A DNA stretch of 64,000 bases from Rhodosorus marinus. Taxonomy: Eukaryota; Rhodophyta; Stylonematophyceae; Stylonematales; Stylonemataceae. The number at the start of each line of letters is the position of its first letter. Positions within the stretch are counted from its first letter, which is position 1. Below, piece after piece: positions 28,388-40,425 of this stretch. The translations under genes and the position numbers were made by a program. Where the stretch lies: contig JAMWBK010000005.1 of NCBI GenBank assembly GCA_029953675.1, positions 1-64,000 of the forward strand, given 5' to 3'. The notes below the pieces were generated by a model, which made no database searches, had not been told where the DNA came from, and saw only the letters and a program-made list of their open reading frames with translations.

Positions 28388-29851
28388 ACACGCCTTGACT
28401 ACCATACCAGAGGCCTGGCGTATCCACTGGGCCGGACCACCGCCAGGGAAGCCGACGGCATCACCCTCGCAGAACTAGAAGGCTTATGTGGAGGACTGAG
28501 ACACCATCAGGACATCAGCGGAGTTGAGACAAACGTGGTGGAGCAGCAGATTCGACTGCCATGCCGATGGGGAGGGCTAGGGTTTGCTATGCGGACGAGG
28601 ATTCAACCGGTCGGTTTTCACGCTGGGTGGAAGCAGAGTCTTCAGGAGAATATCACTCAGTCAGGTTACCTTAGGCGGCTACTTTCGGACTGTATTTCGC
28701 TTGCGGATGGACATCAGCGGTGTGAGATCAATATGCAGTGGACCACGGACGATCTGGCGGTGCAACTTGTAGCGGCAAGCCATGCGGTACAGAGGAGGCT
28801 ATTACCAACGACGAGTGCGCGGATCAAGAGGCTAGCGGAATGGCAACCATTAGCAGACTGTGCAAGAGGAACTGAGACAGATCCGAGGAGTTCCGGAGGA
28901 TATGACGGTCCCATTCAAAAAACGCTCTCTCGAGAGTGCCACCGTCACGCCTTCGAGATACTCACGGAGGATGCAACGGTGGAGGACGTAGACAGGGCAA
29001 GAATCCGGTCGGCGGGAGGGACGGGTTGTGGTGTATGGCTCAGAGACTGCCCTATCGTGGGTCCGCGGAAATTAAGTCGGGATGAGATGATCTGGAGCAT
29101 GAGGATGCTTCTGGGGCTACCCCTACCTGGACTCGGCCGGTCATACAGTTGCACAGTCTGCGAGCAACCACACGATGTGCGTGGGATCCAGCGGCTGCAC
29201 CACTGCAGGACATCATCGGGGATGCGCACAAAGAGACACGACGAGCTGAAGGTCGAACTGAGTCGATGGCTACACCTATGGAATTTCACAGAGATAGTAG
29301 TAGAGCCTCAGGGGTTCTTTGCTGGGTCCGGAATTCGACCCGATATTGTAGCACGGCACCCGACGAGTGGTTGCGTGTACGTGGTGGACGTGATGGTAAC
29401 ATCGCCACTTCAAAGGAATCAGTTGAGGCATTCGAGTTGGAGCTGCGGATATGCTGCGAAACAAGCAGAACAAGCGAAGGCGTTGCATTGTAAGGAAGTG
29501 CTGAGGGTGGAAAACCAAGACCTAGTTTTGTGCCGTTCAATTTGGAGACTTTTGGTCGAATGGGAGAGGCCAGCCTGGAATTTCTTCGCAAAAGGACGGC
29601 GCATCTGCATGATCGTGATTCCCACCTGTCGGCGGTGAGAGGTCAAATCAATCGGATCCTGTGGCAGCAAAATGCTGCTTTAGTTGAACATGCGATGGAG
29701 AAAGATCGCGCGGATAGAATAATATTTCCCTTGAGTAGAAGTTAGATGAGACCCCTGGACAGGGGGTACCAGTGAGTTTAGAGCGAGCGCATAGTAGTGG
29801 TAATGCGTTTTGCGGTAGGTAGCTGCCGAATAAAGGCTACGGGGTAAAAGC
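28388..29851 (+). mobile_element. Tel-B fragment with RLE and 3' UTR
   Basis: Carries the RT thumb region, Cys/His cluster, RLE and 3' UTR of Tel-B. The 3' UTR has ACCCCTGGACAGGGGT and ends AATAAAGGCTACGGGG at about 29851. A Tel-A 3' scrap (AAAAGCTTACGG) and one telomere unit follow (29852-29874), and then the next Tel-A element starts. Confidence 0.75.
28535..29745 (+). pseudogene. Tel-B ORF2 C-terminal part with RLE
   Basis: Open frame from QQIRLPCRWGGLGFAMRTR through the cluster CTVCEQPHDVRGIQRLHHC and RLE core RPDIVARHPTSGCVYVVDV. The frame breaks near 29535 and the last 70 residues (LETFGRMGEASLEFLRKR, ending IIFPLSRS) are in a second frame. Compared with Tel-E the catalytic DxK is DVM. 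Confidence 0.8.
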
Positions 29852-29878
29852 TTACGGTTACGTTAGTCTGGGGTTGTT

Positions 29879-30994
29879 TTGGACGGCTTTGTTTGTGGAA
29901 AACGACGGAAAAAGCTGATAAAAAGTTACAAGTATGATTGTGAAGGAGGTACGCGGGCCGGTACCAGCAGCACACGGCCAACGTACGCTCAGAGGACTGC
30001 CCAAAGTACTCCAGCTGGAGAATCAGAGGCTCAACTCCGACCAGCCGGGCGCCCGGGCCCACAGAGCCAGCAGGCAGCGCTGCGACAGTTGCACGCCACT
30101 GTGGGAGGGTCCTCCTGGGGACCTGAGACCAAGCCGGTACTGGCGACCCTGAGGAATGTAAGACCGCCACGGATGGACGAGGTAGCCCCATCGGATTTCA
30201 CCACGGTCCTTTGCAGAGCCTTGGGGATTCCGAGCTCTTATGTGGCGCACGTGGACTTCATTGCTTCCCATGCGTGCTTACTCTGCCATCCGGACGCGAT
30301 TCCGATTCTACAAAGCGCCATCTCTCGGGGCGTTTTCAGGACGGGCATCTTCGGTTCGTTCACCCAGAGACACCCCGATCGGCAAGTGACTCTCTACACG
30401 GGCCAGGCACTGGATACAGACAACCTGTTGGGCTATAATGAACGTCAGCTCATTGCCCCAGCGAATATCGGGGCTCAGACCCTGAAACGGGCGATTGAAC
30501 AGACTATCCGGATCCGCGCGAGACTTCGCAGAAGGCAACTCTCGTTCAACACACTCGCAGCGATACACGAGTACCTGGAGAGCAGACTCGGAGCCCTACA
30601 AGCCACACAACGTACTCCAACGGTACCCGGGGAGAGCGCGGAACCCCCAGCGCCTGCAGCCGCCACGAACGCAGACCCTGAAGCCTCGTCCCTTCCAGGG
30701 GATGTACAGGCAGACCGTGGGAGAGTTGACGCCCCGGTTGAGACCAGTGCGACTTCCCAAGTACCTGAGAACGCAGCACACGAGAACAATCCCCATGCGG
30801 AGCTCCTCTGCAACCTTCCGGAGCCACCTCAACAGAAGCGCTCGCGAGTAGCCGCCGATGGCACCGGACCGGATACTGAGATGACTCCGGCAGCCGTGGA
30901 GACTCCACAGGATACCACTGGGACACAGGTTGCCCTTGACGGCAACCATCACGCGATGGACACGCAGGAGAGCCAGGAAAACCCAGCCCAATAA
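29879..30994 (+). pseudogene. Tel-A ORF1, internally deleted
   Basis: 371 codons open, but the frame's first ATG is at 30173. Relative to the ORF1 at 42038 it lacks about 150 N-terminal residues. The conserved core is present: QQAALRQLHATVGGSSWGPE, a CHPDAIPILQSAI block and the LSFNTLAAIHEYLESRL helix. The C-terminal linker is rich in Pro and Ala and has QQKRSR. The stop TAA overlaps the ORF2 ATG (TAATG, 30992-30996). Confidence 0.75.
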
Positions 30995-33900
30995 TGCCGA
31001 GCAGACGTAGGGGAATCAAACGACGCCGCGAAGAGCCTCTATTCTTCTCGGATCGTCAAGACTGGATCAGGTGGTGGAGCGTCTTCGTCGACGACGCCAC
31101 GGAAGGAGGCAGGCAGTGGACGCGCCTTACATACTGCCCGGTTCCCACACGGCGATTTGTGCCACGCGCCCAGGTTCACACATGGAGCTGCCTCTTCCGT
31201 GGTGCTGCATTAGAGCTCTCTATGGACAGCACCGCACCAGCAAACGCCAGCCTGCTTCTTGTCGGACTTCCAGGCCTTGTCCTTGGACACTCTGCACTTG
31301 ATGTTGGCATTCAGGTATCGCATGTGCTTGAAGGAGAATTCTCTACGGTCTGGAGCGCTCTAGAGGACAAGGCGTCTATGCTGTCGCATACTACCGCACC
31401 GCAAGGAGCTGAAGCGGTTCGACGCAAACATCTCGGGCGCCACAAGCGAGCGCTGAAACTAGCACACCTTGGCCGCCTTTCTGATGCAGCTCGGAGCCTA
31501 CAGGCCACCGAAATGGCACCTTTTACCGCGGCTACGTGGAGACAACGACAAGCGCTCTTTCCCAACCCGGCGGAAGGTGACTTACCAGACGAGATTGCAC
31601 ACGCACTGCAATCTTTGCTCGCTCTGAATACCGAAACACTAAAGCGGCGGTGGGATTCAAGAAAAGCGGCCGACGAGGGCCTCATGTCGATCGTGGCACG
31701 TCTTCCTCAGGGCAAGAGCCCAGGTCCTAGCGGTCTCCGAGCGGAACACCTCCAAGGTGCAACTCAACAGACGCAAGTGGCGTTGATTCGTGTATTGCGA
31801 CAACTGGCGACCGCTCCTGAGAAATTTTCCCCGGCTCTGACCCGCGCCCTTCGCAGCAGTCGACTCCTGCCGTTCTCGAAGCCTAACAAGGGTTCAGTGC
31901 CGCAGGAACATCCCGGAGTTCGCCCTATCGGAGTACCAGAAGTTTTGCGCAAGGTAGCAACGCAATGGACTCTTCACGCGGTTATGGACAGGGTGCGTGA
32001 GCTGCTGGTGCCCTTACAACTGGGTATTGGAGTAAGTGGCGGGTGCGAACGCTCACTTCACGCGATCCAGGCCCATTTGTCATGCGAACCCGATTCGGTG
32101 GTCCTTCGGCTAGACCTGGAGAATGCCTTTAATCGCATCGACCGACGCCTTGCCAAGCAACTGGTGGACGAACACTTGCCGGAGCTTGCACCAGTGTATA
32201 GACTTGGCTATGGAAGCGACAACGCGGACTCACCGACGCTCTGTGGCTGGCGATCTGCCCCTGGACAGAAGGGGAAACCGACACCTCTCGCCTGACTCTC
32301 CAAGCAGCTACAGGAGTCCAACAGGGAGATCCACTGGGGTCGGTGCTGCACTGGGGCCGGTGCTACATGCACTATCCCTGGCGCCCTTTCTAAGAGCGTT
32401 GCGAGCCAAGTTCCCCAACGAAACCATTGTTGCTATCCACGACGATATCACGATTGTCGGGTCGCTACAAGCCTTGAAGGCATCCCTGGCATGGGCAAAA
32501 ACTGTGCTCCCCTCTTTTGGAGCACGCCTGCAACTCGGCAAGTGCACTGTGTACGGGCGAACACTGACTACAACGCGAGTGGTCAACCATGAGATTCCTG
32601 GAGTCCAAGTGACCAGAGACGGAGTCACCATCCACTCGATACCGATAGGCAGCCGAGAATAGATCGAACAGGAGTGCCGGGGGTTGCAAAATAAGCATGA
32701 GAAACTCTATGAGGAAATTGCCAAGCTCCCACAACCGGAGCTTACGACGCAAAAAAAAAAAAATTGCCCTCTTCAGGTTCTGTGCAGAAACGCCACTAGA
32801 CTATGTGCTACGATGCCTCGCATACGAGTTTGGAAGAAATCTGGCACGCGAGGCCGGCGTGATGACCATATATCACCTGGAAATTCTATTCGGAGGCCTC
32901 GCTACGACAGCTGTAGAGGACGATGAGTACGCAGAGCTGATCTCGGACCAAATCGCTCTGCCCTGCCGCTGGGGAGGTTTGGGTTTCGCTACTCGAAAGC
33001 GCGTCCAACCCATCGCGTTTTACTCGTCATGGAGAAACACCTTCCGGAACAATGAAGATGAATGGCCATACCTGACTGAACTAGAGCGGGAGGTTACGGC
33101 AGAACGCTCACCAGACACATACGAGCCGATGGATCAACGATGGTCGACTGCACAGCTGGCGGACCAGATCTGTGCATCGTCGCGAGCAATACAACGGAGG
33201 CTCGGACCAGAAACCCCGCCGCGGATCTTGGCACTGACTACCCTGCAACAACCGCGAGAAACATCTCTTCGAAGCGCCCCGGGCGAGACTGCAGCTTGGA
33301 ATAAGGGTTCAATACAACAAACCCTCTCTCGAGAGGCACACCATTGTGCATTCCAAAAGCTGGTCACCAACCCACGAATCTCCCCTGAAAACCGAGCTCG
33401 AATACGGTCTGCCGCGGGATCCGGGTCGGGAGTCTGGCTACGTGAAATACCAACGCTGACACCGAAAAAATTGAGTGCGGTTGAGATGCAGGTAAACGTT
33501 CGACAACTGCTGGGTCTGCCAATTCCGGGATTGCGCACCACCGAGAAGTGCACTAGTTGCCGGAGTAAACACGGAAGGACTGGGGTACAACGGTTTCATC
33601 ACTGCCAAACATCAACTGGACTGTGGCAACGTAGGCATGACGAAATCTGCAGAGAGCTGGCACAGTGGCTAAGGCGATGGAACTTCATGGACGTAGAGCA
33701 AGAACCTGAGGGGTACTTTGAGAACTACGGACTGCGACCTGATATCGTTGCTAGGCATCCGAGGACCAAACAAAGGTATGCGCTGGATGTGACGGAGGTG
33801 TCACCATTACAGGGAAAATATTTGCGGCGGAGCCAAGATGATAGCAGATACGCGGCGAGAGCTGCGGAGAAGTGGAAAATCGCTCACTACAAAGAAGCGA

Positions 33901-34190
33901 TGGTGATCGAGAAACCGGATGATAAGTTCATCCCGATAGCAATAGAGACGTTTGGGCGTACGGGGCAAATGGCACAGGAGTTCCTCCGGGACAGCTGCAA
34001 ACACTTACTGCACAGGAGTGAGGAGCTGAGGGACGTGAGATCGCAGATAAACCGGCAACTATGGCGAGGTAACGCAGAGATAGCATTAGGCGCTTTGCGC
34101 GTGGACCAGCTGGAGAATCCGCTGGTGCCTTTTTTTTCTTTTGAACGTAGCATGAGACCCCGGTATAGACGTAGTGTTGCGCTGCACTAG
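30994..34190 (+). pseudogene. Tel-A ORF2, multiply broken
   Basis: Begins MPSRRRGIKRRREEPLFFS, a basic probable nuclear-localisation tail. The first frame runs to 32295 and includes RT motif A (LDLENAFNRIDRR). A frame change near 32270 leads to a second frame with IHDD (about 32436-32448) that ends in a TAG at 32660. The third part, 32697-34190, has the thumb, cluster CTSCRSKHGRTGVQRFHHC and RLE core RPDIVARHPRTKQRYALDV. The RLE is intact but cut off from the RT. Confidence 0.8.
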
Positions 34191-34211
34191 GCAGCTGCCC
34201 ATTAAAGCTTA

Positions 34212-34245
34212 CGGTTACGTTAGTCTGGGGTCACGTTAGTCTGGG
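34212..34245 (+). repeat. Interstitial telomere repeats, two units
   Basis: TTACGTTAGTCTGGGG then TCACGTTAGTCTGGGG, G-strand on +, between a Tel-A 3' end and a 5'-truncated Tel-A. Confidence 0.9.
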
Positions 34246-35001
34246 GTACACGACTCTTAAGAGGCGATGGGATCCCACAAAAGCAGCTGATGAGGGCCTC
34301 CTGTCGATTGTGGCACGTCTTCCGCCAGGCAAGAGCCCAGGCCCCAGTGGAATGCGCGCGGAACATTTCCAATGCGCCAGTCAACAGTGGCTTTAATCCG
34401 CGTACTGCGACAACTCGCAACCGCTCCGGAGAAATTTCCCTCTCAGCTGACGCGTGCCCTGCGTAGCAGCAGACTGCTACCATTCGCGAAGCCACCGAAG
34501 GAATCGGCTCCCCAGGAAAACCCAGGCGTTCGACCTATCGGCGTCCCTGAAGTTCTGCGAAAGGTGGAGACTCAATGGACCCTTCGCGCCGTCATCGACA
34601 GGGTGCGCACGCTCCTGGTGCCATTACAATTAGGGATCGGGGTTAGTGGCGGATGCGAAATCTCACTACACGCGATCCAGGCGCATCTCTCTTGCGAACC
34701 AGCCGCGGTGATCCTTAGGCTCGACCTAGAGAACGCATTCAACCAGATCGATCGACGCTTGGCGAAGAAACTCGTAGACAAGCACTTTCCGGAGCTCGCG
34801 GCGGTTTACCGCCTTGGGCACGGAAGCGACGCAACGGACTCGCCAACGCTTTGCGGCTGGCGCTATGCACCTGGAGAGAACCAAACGGAGCACTCCCGAC
34901 CGACGCTCCAAGCAGCTACGGGAGTCCAACAGGGAGACCCTCTTGGGCCGGTGCTACATGCACTAGCCCTCACACCGTTCCTAAAGGCTTTACGACCCTA
35001 A
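34246..35001 (+). pseudogene. Tel-A ORF2 RT fragment
   Basis: 5' truncated, starting in the N-terminal domain and running through RPIGVPEVLRK, motif A (with FNQIDRR) and motif B GVQQGDPLGP to FLKALRP, where it is cut by an NT-D piece. The main open part is 34372-35001. It is diverged from the other Tel-A copies. Confidence 0.75.
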
Positions 35002-35585
35002 GGCAGGCGCGACCCAAAAATAGTGCCCAGAAGTATTGACTATACGTATCAGCATAGGGAAAACACTGACCATTAATATAGCACCACCCCGTTGTATAGC
35101 CGATCTCCTCGTCTCCGACGCTGCTGCCAGACGCTCAACATATGTGGACCTTGCGATTACCTGTCCCGTGGCCAGCGCCCACCTCACCGCAGCCGCCCAC
35201 CTCACCGCAGCCGCCCACCGCCGGGGGACCGCGGCTTCAGCCCTTCGAAGAGTTAAGGAACGACGGTATGCTGAGAGCATGGCCAGTCTGCCTTGCGCTG
35301 AGGGTCGCTCTCACCGGTTCCAGCCATTCACTGTGGAAAGCTTTGGTCACGTGGATAAGTCGGGTTTCGAGTGGTTGCGGAAATGTTTTGCTGAGCATCC
35401 TACTCAACATTTGGCGCTCTTGAGGCGTTTAAGTGTCTCCCTTTGGCGATATTCCAGCGACCTGCTTTCCGAGGCGCGACATCGGCGCCTGGGGTTGCAT
35501 GCTTCCCTCCCTAGTTATTAGTTCATCTTCACGCCTTCCGTAGCGCTTCAGGCTATGCAAGTAAAGTCCAGTCCATTATAGAGAA
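35002..35585 (+). mobile_element. NT-D fragment, sense strand
   Basis: ORF2 from PPRCIADLLVSDAAARRSTY to the stop at 35521, then the 3' UTR and hairpin. A local duplication gives HLTAAAHLTAAAHRRG. The first 80 bp have no match in the window. The tail is only one and a half units (GTAAAGTCCAGT). Confidence 0.75.
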
Positions 35586-35599
35586 GGACCCTTTTGTAC

Positions 35600-35672
35600 T
35601 TCGCCGCGCTTAGTCTTTTTTTCCCCTCGGGGTTTTTTTTTCAGCCTCCGATTAAACCATTCGTTCGTTTTG
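35600..35672 (+). mobile_element. NT-C 3'-end scrap
   Basis: TACTTCGCCGCGCTTAGTC through the CCCCTCGGGG hairpin to CCATTCGTTCG. It lies between two NT-D pieces of opposite strand. Confidence 0.75.
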
Positions 35673-35684
35673 TACGGATATAAT

Positions 35685-36606
35685 GGACTTTACTAGCATA
35701 GCCTGAAGCGCTACGCAAGGCGTGAAGATGAACTAATAACTAGGGAGGGAAGTATGCAACCCCAGGCGCCGATGGCGCGCCTCGGACAGCATGTCGCTGG
35801 AATATCGCCAAAGGGAGACACTTAAACGCCTCAAGAGCGCCAAATATTCAGTAGGATGCTCAGCAAAACATTTCCGCAACCACTCTAAACCCGACTTATC
35901 CACGTGACCAAAGCTTTCCACAATGAATGGCTGGAACCGGTGAGAGCGACCCTCAGCGCAAGGCAGACTGGCCATGCTCTCAGCATACCGTCGTTCCTTA
36001 ACTCTTCGAAGGGCTGAAGCCGCGGCCCCCCGGCGGCGGGCGGCTGCGGTGAGTTGGGCGCTGGCCACGGGGCAGGTAATCGCAAGGTCCACATATGTTG
36101 AGCGTCTGGCAGCAGCGTCGGAGACGAGGAGATCGGCTATACAACGGGGCGGTGCAGAGTCCGAGATGGATCTGGGCAGTTCCGACTCAACCTCAACCGT
36201 ATGCCCTATCCGAGTCAAAGATTCGCTGAGGATGTACTTGAGGCGAGTGTGACGTCTCGTACGGAGACCTCGCAACAGTCCGCAGGAACCCAGGAAGTGG
36301 TAGCCACAAGCGTCAATCCGGCTCTCACATCCCTGACAGAAAGACGGCCGATTAGAGTGCCACGGAGCCTGTGGCAAACCGAGATAGATCCGTGCGGCAG
36401 AACGGAACTGGAAAGCATCGAGACGATGACTCAATGACGACGGTAGAGTGGTTAACCACAAGTGCGAGAGGTGGCCTCCCATGCCGCGGAGACGAGCGGC
36501 AGTGGTAGGCGGCGTGAGAGGAGAATTGAGCATGACTGTGTGAGCGGCACTGTGTTGGCCCCAGGTGAGGCTATGTTGAATCACATCAGTGCGGGAGCTC
36601 CACAAT
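35685..36606 (-). mobile_element. NT-D copy, nearly identical to that at 8.9 kb
   Basis: One tail unit, hairpin, 3' UTR and ORF2 C-terminal half (35733 to about 36606). The same RLE residues are present. It is cut at CTCCACAATC, upstream of which an NT-C copy on the other strand begins after about 28 bp. Confidence 0.8.
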
Positions 36607-36634
36607 CTAATTCCACCTCTACATGTCACTTCAT

Positions 36635-38037
36635 TGGGGTATTTTCTCGATGAAGAGCTGAGCGCTCTGCCGCGACCCACCTGTGATGTTGTGCGCGCCC
36701 AGGTAGGCCTCCCATTGCGATTGGGGGGACTGGGCCTCTGCAATCGTATTGTGGTCCAACCTGCAGCCGCAGTAGGGGCCTGGGGAACCGCACTTCCCAC
36801 TTTGAGCAGCTTGGGTATCTCGAAGTTCCGCAATTTGATGGCGAGCCTCTCGCGGGGTGTCTTGCTTCCCAGCGTACCGGAAAGCGCCCAAGACTTATTT
36901 CTGGAGCTCCAAACCGCCCTGAATTCCTGTACTAGTCTCCCCGAAACCGTTCAACCCCGTCTTCCTGACTGGCGAGCTGTATTTGACCGCTCTCGAGGCT
37001 CCGCCCCGGGGATTCGTCCTGCGCCTGAACCTGTTCTAGGGGAGATTGACCCAGTGGTTGCCGCAGAAGAAGAAGTTCCAGTTGATCCTCCTGATGATTC
37101 CCAGCGCGCTGGGAGCCGAGCTCAAGCACGCACGGATGCGCTGCAAAATATCCTTTCTTGGGACTTGCACCGTGCTCCATATGGCCGACTCCTCGCGCAG
37201 ATGGTCTCATCTTCTCGCGCTCGCGCCCGCCTACGTAGTCTTGGAGGGGTTATTAGCTCTCAGTGGCTCATGACCGTACCAGCCTTTCCGCCACTCACAC
37301 TGTCGGATTTCGAAGTGCGTACTTCACTGCGCTTATACCTCGGCTTACATCAGCCCCCTTGGCCGTACGAGATGGGTTCGTCGTGCCCTCTCTGCTCTCA
37401 GACTGAAGACAACGCAGATTTTGGCGCCCACCTGCTCGCTAGTTGCCCGGCGGTGAAAGGTGCTCGAACCCGCCGCCACACACGGATCTTGAACCTGTTA
37501 TACCGGGAACTTCGGCCTATAGTCCGGCAAGCCGGTCTGGAAATCGAACGTGAGAAACCTTTACCCGTCGCGGACTTTCAAAATGATGAACGCCGTGTAG
37601 CCGACCTGGTGATCACCTGTGACGACAGCCGCCCTACCACATACGTTGATCTTGCTGTTCCTAACCCTCAAGCTAGTCGTTATCTCCCGGCTGCGGGGGA
37701 GCGCCGTGGATCTGCCGCCGCCAGCATGAGACGCCGCAAAGAGATCAAATACGCGGGGGCTTTGTCTTCCCCTGGTGTTCGTGCTTCGGCACTAGCACAT
37801 CGCTTGGTACCCCTGATCATTGAGTGCTTTGGGTTCATGGACTCTGTTGGTTCTCGCTGGCTTCGGGAGTTGTTCCGCGAACGCCCTGACCGTCTTCAAT
37901 CGTTGTTTACCCGCTTAAGTTTCCTGCTGTGGCGCATGAATGCCGCTTTGATGTTGGAGGCGCGAGTACTTCGCCGCGCTTAGTCTTTTTTTCCCCTCGG
38001 GGTTTTTTTTTCAGCCTCCGATTAAACCATTCGTTCG
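36635..38037 (+). pseudogene. NT-C ORF2 C-terminal part
   Basis: Frame open from about GYFLDEELSALPRPTCDVV to the stop at 37983. It contains the thumb region, the Cys/His cluster CPLCSQTEDNADFGAHLLAS, RLE core RRVADLVITCDDSRPTTYVDL and the correct C-terminus LEARVLRRA. The 3' UTR has the CCCCTCGGGG hairpin and ends with CCATTCGTTCG. The RT core is lost by 5' truncation. Confidence 0.8.
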
Positions 38038-39400
38038 TAGGTGAGGCTCTGTTGAATCACATCAGTTCGTGAGCTCCACAATCGGCTCAGACCCGGGAAA
38101 TCTGTAGCCGGTGACCCGGGGCTAGCTTCTGCCTCGTCTGCGAGTATGCTGTCTCTTAGCTTGGGCCCTTGCTCCACGCAGGTGGAGTTACAGGGTGCCT
38201 CTGGCAGTCAAATGCGCGCCCTACTTTCCGCGGTCACTAGCCTCATCACTGCTCCGGGTGATCGAGGCGTCCTGCCCCAGCTCACCCAGAAGCTTGCTGG
38301 GCTGGAATCGGGACTGCTCCAGAGTGCTAATTCAAACTCTGCCGGAAATTTGAACTCCGCCAGAATGGCCACGTTGACTGAAAACAGTCAACATCCCCGG
38401 ACAATCAACATGGACCTGTCCCGGGACGGGCGAGGGTGGCTGGGCCTGCATGGGACAGTGAGGCGTTGAGCTGTGGCAGGCCGGGCCAGAACGGGCTTCA
38501 GCGCTCGGGGATCGGAGGCAACGGCGGTGCTGCCGGTGAGATAACCGGTTTGGCGGAGAATGAAGCTGTGTGTCCATTGTTAGCACCCCCTGCACCTGGA
38601 GCGGATTTCCCGGTTCTGGGTGGTGCCTCATGGGTCAACGGCTTCGGGCCAAGGCTGGAGCCAGTGATCGCCCCAAGGCGGGGCCCTTATACATCGCCGC
38701 GCTAAAGGACACTACTGCCCGTACGGCGGCTGTGCTTCGGTACCCGCCCGCTACAGAGGCTTCGGGTCGACCGTCCGAGGCTACTCTGCAGTTCGTCTGG
38801 GTGGGCAACGTTCGGCCCCAGACAACTCGGGGCCAAGTACTGAATGTGCGTGAATTTGGCAACATCTTTGCAGAATCGTTGGGCTGCCGTCGCGAGGGTT
38901 TTTTCTTCGCCAATACTGAGGGTCGCGACGTTCTTTTCCTCGTTACAGCGGGGCGCCGCCACTTATCTCCAAGCGTTGCTCGCGACGCCAATCGAGCAGT
39001 GGCCAGAAAGCGCACGATGGTAACGTGCGCACCCACAGGTTACCATGCACTTCGCGCTCGACCGGTTTTCCGGTCACTTTTTTTCCCGGGGGCAGACTGA
39101 AGGGCTCTCCGAGCATGACAGCAACGTTAAGGCGGCAGCCATCCATTGGCTGCGCGTTCAGCGCATAGGGAGGAGCTTGTTGGAGGGCTTCCGGTCAGGT
39201 CCACGTCATCTCCGCGCGGTCGTCTCCAACCTCTTTGACCAGGAGAGGCGCTTGTGTTGATCTCGCCTGACACGGCTGCACTACAGCGGATGGGGTTTTT
39301 GGATGGATCTGCTTCTAGTACCAGTTCCAGTGACAGTGGAGAGATTGGGGCGCCGGAGGGCATGACCGTTGAGTGAGTCCCGAACAATTCGTCGAACCCA
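38038..39400 (+). pseudogene. NT-D scrap and NT-type ORF1 relic
   Basis: 38038-38145 resembles NT-D ORF2 near 9785-9890 (minus strand). From 38146 the ORF1 relic aligns with 14029 and 62254: STQVELQGASGSQMRALLSA, the Gly-rich linker, LYIAALKDTTARTAAVLRYP, TLQFVWVGNVRPQTTRGQVL, GRDVLFLVTAG, then in another frame the SVKAAAIHWLRVQRI domain up to about 39255. It has several frame changes. Confidence 0.65.
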
Positions 39401-39830
39401 GAAGGCAATATACTGCGATCATCGCGGAGCGGGTGTCTGACTACTTTAGGGCGGCCATCCAGCAAGTGGGCTGGGACCGACTTGCCCTGGCCTAAAACCC
39501 GCGTCGCACCCAAACCTGCGGCGTGGGTTTAGGGGGTCAGGCGCCTGTCTTCCCTTACGATGAGAGTCCTGACCCGACGGTGTCGTCTTTGCTCCCCTCC
39601 CCCCAGGTGGACGCTCCCACCACCAACGTAACCCCGTTTTGGACTCCCTCAATTTGGATCCATCCAAGAGGACCGAATCTGACCCCTCTGAGACCCCAAA
39701 AATGACCCCGAAATCAAAATCTGAGACCATCCAAATCAGCCAGCCAAATACATACCGCTTCCCCCCTCGAAATCGGGTTCCTTGGACCCTCGAAAGTCAA
39801 TAACCTACAGACTACTTCACGAACTCGAAT
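39401..39830. other. Spacer
   Basis: GC-rich then mixed, with no gene I can support. ACCAACGTAACCCCG at about 39623 is a weak telomere-like match. Confidence 0.4.
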
Positions 39831-40356
39831 CTACAACCTGACTTGGTAGATATACACCCTCGAACATGGCAACGATTTGCGATCGATGTGACGGTGGTGT
39901 CACCCCTACAGGCGAGACACCTACCCAACAGCAAAGACAACAATGGTTATGCAGCAAAACAGGCGGAGCGTTGGAAACTTGCACACTACAAGGAGGCGAT
40001 GGTGACAGAGCATCCAGATGACAAACTGATTCCGATTGCGATAGAAACCTTCGGCCGAACAGGGCAGATGACCCAAGACTTTCTCCCTGAGGGCTGTGAG
40101 CACATGCTAACTAAGCAGTACGAGTTGAGCAACGTGCGGGCTCAACTAAACAGAACACTTTGGGCAGGGAACGCAGAGCTCGCGTTAGGGGCTTTGCGCG
40201 TGGATCAGTCGGACCAGCCACTGATCCCTTATTTTTCTTTTTTATCGTAGCTAGAGACCCCCCGGGAGACGGGGTTGAACACACGCATTTTCCTTAGATC
40301 TTGATAGAATTAGTGTTGCGCTGCATTAGGCAGTTGCCGAGTAAAGTTTACAGTTA
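39831..40356 (+). mobile_element. Tel-A' 3' fragment
   Basis: Codes for the ORF2 end from the middle of the RLE (HPRTWQRFAIDVTVVSPLQ) to LIPYFSFLS and a stop at 40250. The 3' UTR has the post-stop hairpin and the terminal hairpin GCTGC-ATTAG-GCAGT, ending GAGTAAAGTTTACAG, followed by TTACGTTAGTC. It is close to the element at 15609-18271. Confidence 0.8.
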
Positions 40357-40425
40357 CGTTAGTCGGTGTCAGTCTGGGGGAAAAGTTAAGTTTACGGTTA
40401 CGTTAGAGTCTGTGGTTTCAAGTCT
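40357..40425 (+). repeat. Degenerate telomere repeats with a Tel 3' scrap
   Basis: TTACGTTAGTCGGTGTCAGT, CTGGGGG, then AAGTTTACGG, TTACGTTAGAGTCTGTGG. The small middle piece is the last dozen bases of a Tel-A end. Confidence 0.7.

Larger units (their letters stand above)
29875..34211 (+). mobile_element. Tel-A copy with both ORFs, decayed
   Basis: Starts TTGTTTTGGACGGCTTTG straight after a telomere repeat and ends AAAGCTTACGG at 34211, where TTACGTTAGTCTGGGG resumes. The 5' leader (peptide-like FVCGKRRKKLIKSYKYDCEGG) is shared with 52795. ORF1 is shortened and ORF2 is broken in four or more places, including an expanded A-run at 32750-32761 and a small GGTGCTGCACTGGGGCC duplication near 32345. 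The copy at 48384-50996 is a close relative. Confidence 0.85.

Noticed and set aside
37985-38020. Bacterial-style terminator (CCCCTCGGGG with T-run)
   Set aside because: It is part of the NT-C 3' UTR in every copy and the context is a eukaryotic LINE.
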